Positions 6,112-13,039 of a DNA stretch of 18,266 bases are shown here, in pieces. Positions within the stretch are counted from its first letter, which is position 1; each line of letters opens with the position of its first letter. The translations under genes and the position numbers were made by a program. The notes under the pieces are model-generated. The model made no database searches and was not told where the DNA came from. It was given only the letters and a program-made list of their open reading frames with translations. This DNA comes from Bacilli bacterium (lineage in GTDB: Bacteria; Bacillota_I; Bacilli_A; RF39; UBA660), in NCBI GenBank assembly GCA_017476705.1, contig JAFUZI010000013.1:1-18266 (forward strand), given 5' to 3'.

Positions 6112-8601
6112 CTATAAATCCTTTAAAAAGTCATCTATTGTTAGAACATGTTCAGACTCTTCTTGTTTTCCATTTTCTTTTTCAACAATCACTTTATCTT
6201 CTTTACTAGTTAAACCAACTATTACATTTGAAGATAATATCTTATTCTTTGTAATACTTGTACCTGATGAATTCTTATCACTTATAGATAATTCAGTTAT
6301 TTTTATATCAAATACATCCTTAGAATCAACAACAGAAAGCATCTCTTTATAATTTATGATATAACTTGATACTATATGATAAGGATTTGTTTTAATATCT
6401 TTTATAATTCTATCTCCACGACGTGCACGTGTTGATATATTAAATTCACTTAACTTAATACGTTTTCCTGTTCCCTTATCAGTTAAGATAGTTAAATACT
6501 CTAGTGTCTCATCATATAACATACCAGATACAACTGTATCATTTTTTAAAGCAATTGATTTAACACCACTAGTTTTAAGTCCAACAACAGGGATTTCTTC
6601 TGTTTTAAATGAAAGAGCATATCCATTAGTTGTTGTAATCATTGTATTTTCAAAATCAGTATTAACAGCGCTTACAACTAAGTCTCCTGCTTTTAATTTA
6701 ATAGCAGCTATTGCTTTTGAATAACGAAGTGCCTTGAATTCAGATAATTTAGTACGTTTAACCATACCATCTTTTGTAAATATTGTAATATATTCATCTG
6801 TATCAAAATCATATACTGGAATACTTGCTATTATAGATTCATCACTAGATACAGTTATTACATTACTTACATGTTTACCTAAATCTTTCCATTTAAGTTC
6901 AGGTATTTCATAAACAGGAATATGTAAGTAATTACCTTTATCAGTAAATAATAGTAATGTATCCATTGTATTCATTTTATATTTGCCAATAACTATATCA
7001 GAATCTTTTAGACCAGTTTCATTATCAGTCATACTTCTTGGACTAACTCTTTTTATATAACCTTCTTTTGTTACAACTACGATAACATCCTCTTTTGGTA
7101 TCATTTTAGTTGTATCAATTTTAATCTCAGTTATCTCATCTACTAATTCTGTACGACGAGGAGTTGCATACTCATCTTTTACTTTTTTAAGTTCATGTTT
7201 CATTAAAGCTTTTAATTTAGCATCATCACTTAAAATAACATTTAGTGCAGCCACTTTATTCTTTAAATCATCATATTCATTAGATAATTCAACAACATCT
7301 TCATTAGTCAATCTATAAAGTTGTAACATAACAATATATTCAGCTTGTTCCATTGTAAAGCCATATTTATTTACTAAGTTTTCTTTAGCATCAGATTTAT
7401 TTTTGCTTTTTCTAATAGTTTGAATTACTTCATCTAGTATAGATATTGCTTTTATTAAGCCTTCAATTATATGTAATCTTTTATTATAAACATCTAAATC
7501 AAACTTACATCTTCTTGTAATTACTTCCTTTTGATGTTCAATATAAGCATCTAATATAGGAATAATACCTACAGTCATTGGTCTTCCATCTTTGATAGCA
7601 ACCATATTGTAATTGTAAGATACTTGTAATTCAGTATTTTTAAGTAAGTAATTTAGTATTAATTCCTTATCGGCATCTTTCTTTAAAATGATATCAATAC
7701 GAGTTGGATCTTCAAAGTTAGATTCATCTAATACTTCTTGAATACCTTCTATTTTTTTATCAATTCTAATCTCATCTATTTTTTTAACTAAAGCAGATTT
7801 ATTAACTTCAAAAGGAATCTCTGTTACTACTATCATGTCTTTTCCTTTAGAGTTCACAAATTCACATTTAGATTTAATCATTACTTTACCACGACCTGTA
7901 GTAAAGGCATCAATTATTCCTTTTTTACCTTCTACAATAGCTCCTGTTGGAAAGTCTGGCCCTTTAATAATCTCAAGTAATGTATCAAGTCTACAGTTTG
8001 GGGAATCAATTCTTTTAATTGTAGCATCTATTACCTCACCTAAGTTATGCGTTGGTATATTTGTTGCATATCCAGCTGAGATTCCAGTTGCTCCATTAAC
8101 AAGCAAATTTGGAAATTTAGAAGGAAGTACTACTGGTTCTTTTAAAGTATCATCAAAGTTCCATACCATATCAACTGTATCTTTATCGATATCTTTTAAA
8201 AGCTCCATGCTTATTTTAGATAATCTTGCTTCTGTATAACGCATTGCGGCTGCAGAGTCACCATCAATCGATCCATTATTACCATGCATATCTATGTATG
8301 GAGTATTTTGTTTCCACCACTGACTCATACGTACCATAGCATCATATATAGAAGAGTCACCATGAGGGTGATAATTACCCATTATATTACCAACAGCTTT
8401 AGCGGATTTTTTATATGGTTTATCAAATGTATTTTTATCTCTATACATTGCATATAATATTCTTCTTTGTACAGGTTTAAGTCCGTCTCTAATATCAGGT
8501 AAAGCTCTATCTTGTATAATTGATTTAGAATAACGTCCAAATCTCTCTCCCATAATCTCTTCTAGTGAATAATCATATATTTTGTTTAACAATGTCTCCA
8601 T
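6112..8601 (-). CDS. parC: DNA topoisomerase IV subunit A
   Basis: This 829-residue type IIA topoisomerase subunit cuts and rejoins DNA and decatenates chromosomes together with ParE. The breakage-reunion domain runs from about residue 10 to 480: SIIQDRALPDIRDGLKPVQRR is at about 27-47, HPHGDSSIYDAM at 78-89, and MRYTEARLS (120-128) places the catalytic tyrosine at Tyr122. The C-terminal part (about 490-829) has repeated beta-pinwheel blades, and the GyrA box (QRRGGKG type) is missing, which favours ParC over GyrA. At the quinolone-determining positions it has Ser83 and Asp87, an unaltered serine and a conservative change from the usual Glu. No parE is present upstream, although the two genes are often adjacent. 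The SD AGGTGAT sits three bases from the ATG. Confidence 0.93.
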   Translation of the reverse strand: METLLNKIYDYSLEEIMGERFGRYSKSIIQDRALPDIRDGLKPVQRRILYAMYRDKNTFDKPYKKSAKAVGNIMGNYHPHGDSSIYDAMVRMSQWWKQNTPYIDMHGNNGSIDGDSAAAMRYTEARLSKISMELLKDIDKDTVDMVWNFDDTLKEPVVLPSKFPNLLVNGATGISAGYATNIPTHNLGEVIDATIKRIDSPNCRLDTLLEIIKGPDFPTGAIVEGKKGIIDAFTTGRGKVMIKSKCEFVNSKGKDMIVVTEIPFEVNKSALVKKIDEIRIDKKIEGIQEVLDESNFEDPTRIDIILKKDADKELILNYLLKNTELQVSYNYNMVAIKDGRPMTVGIIPILDAYIEHQKEVITRRCKFDLDVYNKRLHIIEGLIKAISILDEVIQTIRKSKNKSDAKENLVNKYGFTMEQAEYIVMLQLYRLTNEDVVELSNEYDDLKNKVAALNVILSDDAKLKALMKHELKKVKDEYATPRRTELVDEITEIKIDTTKMIPKEDVIVVVTKEGYIKRVSPRSMTDNETGLKDSDIVIGKYKMNTMDTLLLFTDKGNYLHIPVYEIPELKWKDLGKHVSNVITVSSDESIIASIPVYDFDTDEYITIFTKDGMVKRTKLSEFKALRYSKAIAAIKLKAGDLVVSAVNTDFENTMITTTNGYALSFKTEEIPVVGLKTSGVKSIALKNDTVVSGMLYDETLEYLTILTDKGTGKRIKLSEFNISTRARRGDRIIKDIKTNPYHIVSSYIINYKEMLSVVDSKDVFDIKITELSISDKNSSGTSITKNKILSSNVIVGLTSKEDKVIVEKENGKQEESEHVLTIDDFLKDL

Positions 8602-8604
8602 ACA

Positions 8605-8622
8605 ATCACCTACTCAATTATA
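8605..8622 (-). promoter_or_regulatory. Compact -10/Shine-Dalgarno module of parC
   Basis: On the minus strand TATAAT (8617-8622) is followed after five bases by AGGTGAT (8605-8611), three bases before the ATG. A possible -35, TTGCCT (8640-8645), is 17 bases upstream, inside the terminator hairpin of the preceding unit. If used, the mRNA would start at or within the SD. Confidence 0.5.
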
Positions 8623-8624
8623 AC

Positions 8625-8665
8625 AAAAAAAAGGCTTTTAGGCAAAGAATTTGCTTAAAAACCTT
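8625..8665 (-). terminator. Strong intrinsic terminator of the SDR-YnbB-small protein unit
   Basis: A 16-bp imperfect stem (8631-8646 with 8650-8665; one mismatch and one G-U pair in the RNA) with a 3-base loop is followed on the minus strand by eight U residues (complement of 8625-8632, partly shared with the stem base). It directly precedes the parC promoter. Confidence 0.9.
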
Positions 8666-8697
8666 AAATTTATATAATATTTATTAAATATATAATC

Positions 8698-8946
8698 CTA
8701 CTTATTTGTATTATTATAATAATTAAATTCTGATATTCTACTAGATAACATTTCTAATTCATCATCTTCATAGTCTATTAAATAATCTTCTATTTGAAAT
8801 AAAAGATCACTAATTGATGCGCAATTTTTATAATCAATACCTACTCTTTTTAATATTTCTTCTTCTTTATTATTTAGCATAATACCATTTCCAACATCAT
8901 GCATAAAGTCTTTATCAACGTCTAAGCTTTTTATATATTCATCCAT
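8698..8946 (-). CDS. Small acidic protein of unknown function
   Basis: This 82-residue protein has no signal peptide or membrane helix and is strongly acidic. It reads as two or three helices: NKEEEILKRVGIDYKNC (about 26-42), SISDLLFQIEDYLIDYEDDELEMLSSRISEF (about 44-74, split by an acidic loop), and a polar tail rich in Asn and Tyr. I have a vague memory of similar small Firmicute proteins ending in an S-x-R-x-x-x-x-YY tail but cannot name a family. Its ATG shares one base with the stop of the YnbB-like gene (TAATG at 8944-8948), and a TGGTGA SD lies in that gene's coding end, so translation is coupled. The size, the coupling and a strong terminator directly downstream support a real gene. 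Confidence 0.7.
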   Translation of the reverse strand: MDEYIKSLDVDKDFMHDVGNGIMLNNKEEEILKRVGIDYKNCASISDLLFQIEDYLIDYEDDELEMLSSRISEFNYYNNTNK

Positions 8947-10169
8947 TATTCACCAATCAATTTCTTTAAAGCAGATATTACTCCAAGTTTTCCATAAGTA
9001 TAAGTTAGTCCACCTTGTTGATAAGCTATAAATGGTTCTCTAATTGGTCCATCTGCTGATAGTTCAATACTAGATCCTTGTGTGAATGAACCTGATGCCA
9101 TAATGACCTTATCATCATATCCTGGCATATCCCAAGGCTCAGGCACTGCACTAGCATCTATTGGAGATGCAGCTTGTATTCCTTGTACATATTTAATTAA
9201 ATCATCTGGATTATTAAATGTAATTGAACAAACAATATCCGCATGAGGAGCGCTATATTTAGGAGATACTGTATATCCTAAGCTTTCCAACATGTAACTT
9301 GTTAAAATAGAAGTTTTAAGTGCGGATGCTACAACACTTGGTGCCATAAAAAGGCCTTGTAAAATAGGTTTATTTTGGCCTAATGATGGGCCAACTTCTT
9401 TAGCCTCACCTGGTAAGTTTAATCTCTCACTTGCAAGATGAACAAGTTCTTTACGACCAACTATATAAGCACCATTAGGTGCAATACCGGCACCTAAGTT
9501 TTTAATTAAAGATCCAACTACTATATCAGCGCCTACTTCTGTAGGTTCTAATGTGTCTACAAATTCACAATAACAGTTATCTATCATAACAATAGTATTA
9601 GGACTTATACTTTTAATTAATTTAATTACTTTTTCTACCTTATCAATAGTAAGTGAATCTCTATTAGAGTATCCACGTGATCTTTGAATTTCAATTAACT
9701 TAACTTTTTTATTTTTTAAATAATATCCTATTTTTTCATAATCAAAATCATTATTTAATAAATCAATTTCATCATAATTAATTCCAAATGATTTTAAAGA
9801 AGAAGGATTATCTTTAATACCAATTACTTCATGAAGTGTATCATATGGAGTGCCTGATATAGATAACATCAAGTCACCTGGTCTAAGTAGCCCAAATAAG
9901 CAAACAGTAAGAGCATGAGAACCTGATATAAATTGGCTTCTAACTAATGCATCTTCTGATTTAAATATATCAGCATAAATACGTTCAATAGTATCACGAC
10001 CTATATCATCATACCCATATCCAGTTGTAGCATTAAAATGTATCTCTGATAAATTATTTTTTTTAAATGCATCAAGTACTTTTTTACTATTAAATAGTTC
10101 TATTTCATCTACTTTATTAAATATATCTTTTAAATCAACCTCAGCTAATCTAACTTTTTCTTCTATCAT
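8946..10169 (-). CDS. ynbB: YnbB-like PLP-dependent lyase (aluminum resistance/methionine gamma-lyase-related family)
   Basis: This 407-residue fold-type I PLP enzyme of the Cys/Met metabolism superfamily is full length. Visible landmarks are TGYGYDDIGRDT (49-60), FISGSHA (80-86) for the cofactor phosphate region, MIDNCYCEF with Asp197 for the pyridine nitrogen, and VVGSLIKNLGAG with Lys223 as the Schiff-base lysine. A long C-terminal domain ends with a Gly/Ser-rich IMASGSFTQGSSIELSADGP segment split across two strands. The family is annotated 'aluminum resistance protein' from an old plant-microbe study or 'methionine gamma-lyase family'; the physiological substrate is not settled. It overlaps the SDR gene by 4 bases (ATGA at 10166-10169) and carries a GGAGGT SD in that gene. 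The neighbours do not reveal a pathway. Confidence 0.88.
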   Translation of the reverse strand: MIEEKVRLAEVDLKDIFNKVDEIELFNSKKVLDAFKKNNLSEIHFNATTGYGYDDIGRDTIERIYADIFKSEDALVRSQFISGSHALTVCLFGLLRPGDLMLSISGTPYDTLHEVIGIKDNPSSLKSFGINYDEIDLLNNDFDYEKIGYYLKNKKVKLIEIQRSRGYSNRDSLTIDKVEKVIKLIKSISPNTIVMIDNCYCEFVDTLEPTEVGADIVVGSLIKNLGAGIAPNGAYIVGRKELVHLASERLNLPGEAKEVGPSLGQNKPILQGLFMAPSVVASALKTSILTSYMLESLGYTVSPKYSAPHADIVCSITFNNPDDLIKYVQGIQAASPIDASAVPEPWDMPGYDDKVIMASGSFTQGSSIELSADGPIREPFIAYQQGGLTYTYGKLGVISALKKLIGE

Positions 10170-10900
10170 AAAGTACCTCCATCAATTCTAATAGTCTCAT
10201 TATTTATATAATCATTTAAACATAAGAATGTTACTAAATTTGCAACTTCACTAGGTTCTCCAAAACGTTGTTTATAAATATTTTTTATCTCTTCAGTTTC
10301 TAACATTCCATCAAGTGATTTATTTAAATTACTAACCTTATCAGACATTATCCAACCAGGACACACTGCATTAACAGAAACATATGGGCTAAAATATTTA
10401 GATAGATTATGTGTAAGTGAAATTAATCCAGCCTTTGATGCATCATACTCTAGCGTTGCAGGATCATATTTATCAAGCGCATTATTGCTTGATATATTAA
10501 TAATTCTTCCCCATTTATTATCAAACATAATTTTTCCATAATGTTTGCTAAGCAAGAAAGGCGCTACTAAATTAACACTTAATGTTTTATCAAATGACTC
10601 TTTTGTTTTATTTAAAAAATCATCAGTCAATTCAATAGCAGCATTATTAATTAAGATATCTACAAATTTAACTGTCTTAAATAAATTATTAATCTCACTC
10701 TCATTTTCTAAGTTACATTTAATTGTCATACATTTTACATTATATTCACTAACTATTTTTTCTTTTAATTCATTTGCTTCATTTTCACTACTATTATAGT
10801 GAATTATAATATTACATTTTTCACTTGCTAATTTTAAGGATATAGCTCTTCCTATTCCAGTTGCTCCACCAGTAATTAATGCATATCTATCTTTCAACAT
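10166..10900 (-). CDS. Short-chain dehydrogenase/reductase, FabG-like
   Basis: This SDR oxidoreductase has 244 residues with the start chosen here. The nucleotide-binding TGGATGIG (10-17), NNAA (about 85-88), the catalytic serine in INISSNN (about 135-141), and YDASK with Tyr152 and Lys156 form a complete classical SDR set; PGW (about 183-185) follows. The basic or hydroxyl residues after the second strand (HYNSSEN) suggest an NADPH-preferring FabG-like enzyme, but the substrate is unknown. A GTG at 10904-10906 would extend the protein by two residues, but the AGGAAG SD (10909-10914) ends only a base or two before it; the ATG at 10898-10900 has normal spacing. It heads a three-gene unit with YnbB and the small acidic protein. 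It is a stand-alone SDR without fab genes around it, so a role outside fatty acid synthesis is likely. Confidence 0.85.
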   Translation of the reverse strand: MLKDRYALITGGATGIGRAISLKLASEKCNIIIHYNSSENEANELKEKIVSEYNVKCMTIKCNLENESEINNLFKTVKFVDILINNAAIELTDDFLNKTKESFDKTLSVNLVAPFLLSKHYGKIMFDNKWGRIINISSNNALDKYDPATLEYDASKAGLISLTHNLSKYFSPYVSVNAVCPGWIMSDKVSNLNKSLDGMLETEEIKNIYKQRFGEPSEVANLVTFLCLNDYINNETIRIDGGTL

Positions 10901-10942
10901 AATCACACTTCCTTTTTTCTAAAATAATATACCATAAATTTT

Positions 10943-10961
10943 AAAAAAAGACTATATGTCT
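10943..10961 (-). terminator. Weak terminator after the sensor kinase gene
   Basis: A short stem (AGAC with GTCT, loop ATATA; 10949-10961) is followed on the minus strand by seven U residues (complement of 10943-10949). The kinase stop codon (10952-10954) lies within it. The 4-bp stem is marginal, so partial read-through into the SDR unit is possible. Confidence 0.4.
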
Positions 10962-12133
10962 AAAGGAAGTTTTATTGTAACCTTTGTACCATAGTCTATA
11001 TCAGATTCAAAATTCATTTCACCATCATGTTGCCTTATAATCTCATTTGAAAGATATATACCAAGCCCTGTACCTTTTTCTTTTGTTGTAAAAAAGGCTT
11101 CTTTTATTTTTGTAAGTTCAGATTTACTCATACCACATCCATTATCTTCAATAATAATATCAACATATCTTTTATTTAATATTGTAGACACTTTTATATG
11201 ACCATTTTTTTGAATTGATTCAATACTATTTTTTATAATATTGATAAGTGTTTGTTTAATTCTATTATAATCAGCATTTATATATATTTCATCTGATGAA
11301 ACATTATAGCTTACAACGACATTCCTATTATTCAAAATTGGTTTTAGTGAAGATATAGTATCTTCTAATAACATATTTACATCCATCAAATCTTTTTCAA
11401 TTGTAATTTTAGATATTGATAAAAAATCTTGTAAAAGTGTTAATGTCCTATTAATTTCAGATTTTATAATTGGAATATATTTTTTAGAATGTTCCATATT
11501 AGATATATCAAACATATCCAAATATCCTTTAATAACTGCAATAGGATTTTTTATTTCATGTGTTATTTTAAATAATGATTCAGTTATTTTTTTCTCTTTT
11601 TCTATATCAGTTATTTCTCTAAATAAATTTAAAACATTATCCATTAGTGTAAACAAATAAACCATTAAATTCATAAGTACATAGAATATTAACAACGATA
11701 TTAAATTTATATTATTTAATACTATTAAAAATATAATTACTTTAATAGTTATAATTATATTAGAAAATAAGAATTTATTATTTTTAAATTTAGTTAATGA
11801 TAATAAATTATAAAAACAATATTCAATAATTAATAGATAAATATCATAAATATTACAATATAAAATAATAAGCATTATAGATAATATAATTGATAATATT
11901 TTTCTGTTTTTTATAAAAGATATAATAAGTAAAATATCAAGCATATTAACCATATCACTATTTAGGTAATTTAATCTAACAGATAAATAAAATGCACTAA
12001 TTAAAGAAAAATCTAAAATTAAATTATTTTTCTTTATATCTAATGTCTTAGCAAATACTAAATAAAGAAAATATAAAAGAATTGGACATATTATTGCAAG
12101 TATTTTTATTAATTCTACATCAAATGTAGTCAT
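10952..12133 (-). CDS. Orphan membrane sensor histidine kinase (possible sporulation kinase)
   Basis: This protein has 393 residues from the start chosen here. The first 165 or so residues are almost all hydrophobic, with roughly six membrane helices and no extracellular sensor domain. Then come a linker, the H-box FKITHEIKNPIAVIKGYLDMF with His192 as the phosphorylated residue, and a HATPase_c domain with N-box RIKQTLINIIKNSIESI, G1 IEDNGCGM, F-box FFTTKEKG and G2 TGLGIYLS. It should autophosphorylate on His and pass phosphate to a response regulator. No regulator gene is nearby, as for the Kin proteins that feed the Spo0F-Spo0A relay. An ATG at 12149-12151 would add six residues, but they would be encoded by the SD itself; AGGTGAT (12137-12143) fits the ATG at 12131-12133. 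Spo0A-like boxes lie upstream. Confidence 0.85.
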   Translation of the reverse strand: MTTFDVELIKILAIICPILLYFLYLVFAKTLDIKKNNLILDFSLISAFYLSVRLNYLNSDMVNMLDILLIISFIKNRKILSIILSIMLIILYCNIYDIYLLIIEYCFYNLLSLTKFKNNKFLFSNIIITIKVIIFLIVLNNINLISLLIFYVLMNLMVYLFTLMDNVLNLFREITDIEKEKKITESLFKITHEIKNPIAVIKGYLDMFDISNMEHSKKYIPIIKSEINRTLTLLQDFLSISKITIEKDLMDVNMLLEDTISSLKPILNNRNVVVSYNVSSDEIYINADYNRIKQTLINIIKNSIESIQKNGHIKVSTILNKRYVDIIIEDNGCGMSKSELTKIKEAFFTTKEKGTGLGIYLSNEIIRQHDGEMNFESDIDYGTKVTIKLPLDI

Positions 12134-12143
12134 TTTATCACCT

Positions 12144-12186
12144 CTCGACATAATTATACAAAATACTTATGTCGATAAATGTCGAA
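12144..12186. promoter_or_regulatory. Spo0A-box cluster over the kinase promoter
   Basis: Read on the plus strand, TGTCGAA (12180-12186) is a perfect match to the Spo0A box, and TGTCGAT (12170-12176) has one mismatch. They have the same orientation and are exactly 10 bases apart start to start. A third, inverted copy, TGTCGAG on the minus strand (12144-12150), also matches six of seven bases. On the minus strand a TATAAT lies at 12153-12158, and its -35 position (12176-12181) has no TTGACA match and is covered by the tandem boxes. This resembles Spo0A-activated sigma-A promoters such as spoIIG. The third box would overlap the start site. Confidence 0.6.
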
Positions 12187-12213
12187 AAAAAAGAGCTATT
12201 TTTATTTTAGCTC
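12185..12213 (-). terminator. Intrinsic terminator after the EIIB-like gene
   Basis: A 6-bp stem (12193-12198 with 12208-12213) with a 9-base loop is followed on the minus strand by eight U residues (complement of 12185-12192). The stop codon of the EIIB-like gene (12202-12204) lies in the loop. The U-tract runs into the perfect Spo0A box of the next promoter. Confidence 0.8.
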
Positions 12214-12516
12214 ATCAATATATTTCTTTAGTACTCTAGCATCTTCACCAAGAATAATTTTTAATTGATTTTCAATTTCAACTATTCCTTGTGCTCCCAT
12301 TTTTTGTATTGCTTCTTTGTTTACAACACTAACATCTTTTAAATTAACTATAAATCTAGATTTGTTAAATTCATATTCTAAAATATTATCTCTACCACCT
12401 AAGTACATAACAAGTTTATTTGTGTTAATTTTAAAATCTTTTTTCTTTGATTTTGTAATTGCAAATGCAATTATAAGCATTATAATTAAAATTAATATAT
12501 ATTCTATATAATTCAT
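12202..12516 (-). CDS. Membrane-anchored PTS EIIB-like domain without the active cysteine
   Basis: This 104-residue protein has one N-terminal membrane helix (about 4-20) and a lysine-rich stretch (TKSKKK). An EIIB fold of the glucose type follows (about 33-100): KLVMYLGGRDNI (34-45), SRFIVNLKDVSVVN (53-66), AIQKMGAQGIVEIENQLKII (69-88) and LGED (89-92). In catalytic EIIB domains the residue two before the T/S-R pair is the phosphorylated cysteine; here that position is Asn51 (FNKSRF), so phosphotransfer is not expected. No EIIC or EIIA gene is near. A structural or ligand-sensing role is an inference. The gene follows the coiled-coil gene by seven bases; the SD AGGTGAGG (12518-12525) begins within that gene's TAG region. 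Confidence 0.72.
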   Translation of the reverse strand: MNYIEYILILIIMLIIAFAITKSKKKDFKINTNKLVMYLGGRDNILEYEFNKSRFIVNLKDVSVVNKEAIQKMGAQGIVEIENQLKIILGEDARVLKKYIDELK

Positions 12517-12523
12517 ACCTCAC

Positions 12524-12922
12524 CTATTTTAAATAACTTTCTATTTTACTCTTCTCTAATTTTGTTAATTCTACTACTCTATCAATACCAAACTCTTGAA
12601 CAAACAAATCTAATATTGATTTTAAAGTTGAAATATCAGTTTCCTGAATTAAAAGTTTTTTTCTCAAATTAATCAATTCTTTATCATCTTTATCATTATT
12701 TTTTTCTAAATTATCAAGTTTTTGTTTATATATTTCGATGTATTCATTCAACTCTTTAATTGTAGTTTTATATTTTATAATATCTACTTTGTATTTTTGT
12801 AATTGATTAGCATTTTCATTTTTTTTAACTTCGATATCACTCATTGATTTAATAACATCATCAAGCATTACTTCTCTTTTCTTAGCTATCTCATCTAAAT
12901 TTGAAAAATTCTTATCTCTCAT
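12524..12922 (-). CDS. Coiled-coil protein of unknown function
   Basis: This soluble protein has 132 residues with the start chosen here. It is charged and rich in Lys, Glu, Asn and Ile, and heptad-like spacing of Leu/Ile over about residues 25-100 suggests a long coiled coil. A C-terminal globular or helical end reads EFGIDRVVELTKLEKSKIESYL. It has no signal peptide or membrane helix. A TTG at 12929-12931 would add three residues but directly abuts the AGGAG SD (12932-12936), so the ATG at 12920-12922, nine bases from the SD, is preferred. It is co-transcribed with the EIIB-like membrane protein. The pairing suggests a cytoplasmic scaffold working at the membrane with that protein, but I do not recognise the family. 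Confidence 0.7.
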   Translation of the reverse strand: MRDKNFSNLDEIAKKREVMLDDVIKSMSDIEVKKNENANQLQKYKVDIIKYKTTIKELNEYIEIYKQKLDNLEKNNDKDDKELINLRKKLLIQETDISTLKSILDLFVQEFGIDRVVELTKLEKSKIESYLK

Positions 12923-13017
12923 ATTTTTCAACTCCTAGTTTAATTATACAATAAATAATTTTAAAATGAAAGTTTTTATTAATATTATTTTATTACATAT
13001 AATTTTTTTTATTCAAC

Positions 13018-13039
13018 AAAAAAGGATCTATCTAGATCC
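13018..13039 (-). terminator. Intrinsic terminator of the deoA-DUF2207 unit
   Basis: The inverted repeat GGATCT-ATCT-AGATCC (13024-13039) is followed on the minus strand by six U residues (complement of 13018-13023). The DUF2207 stop codon TAG (13028-13030) lies inside the stem, so the Gly-Ser-Arg end of the protein is encoded by the terminator. Confidence 0.85.

Noticed and set aside
7835..8239. 134-codon open frame on the plus strand opposite parC
   Set aside because: It lies wholly inside the strongly supported parC gene on the other strand, has no convincing SD, and its sequence looks like an antisense shadow.
12134..12151. Upstream ATG extending the kinase by six residues
   Set aside because: Those codons contain the AGGTGAT Shine-Dalgarno for the next ATG, and no SD precedes the upstream ATG.
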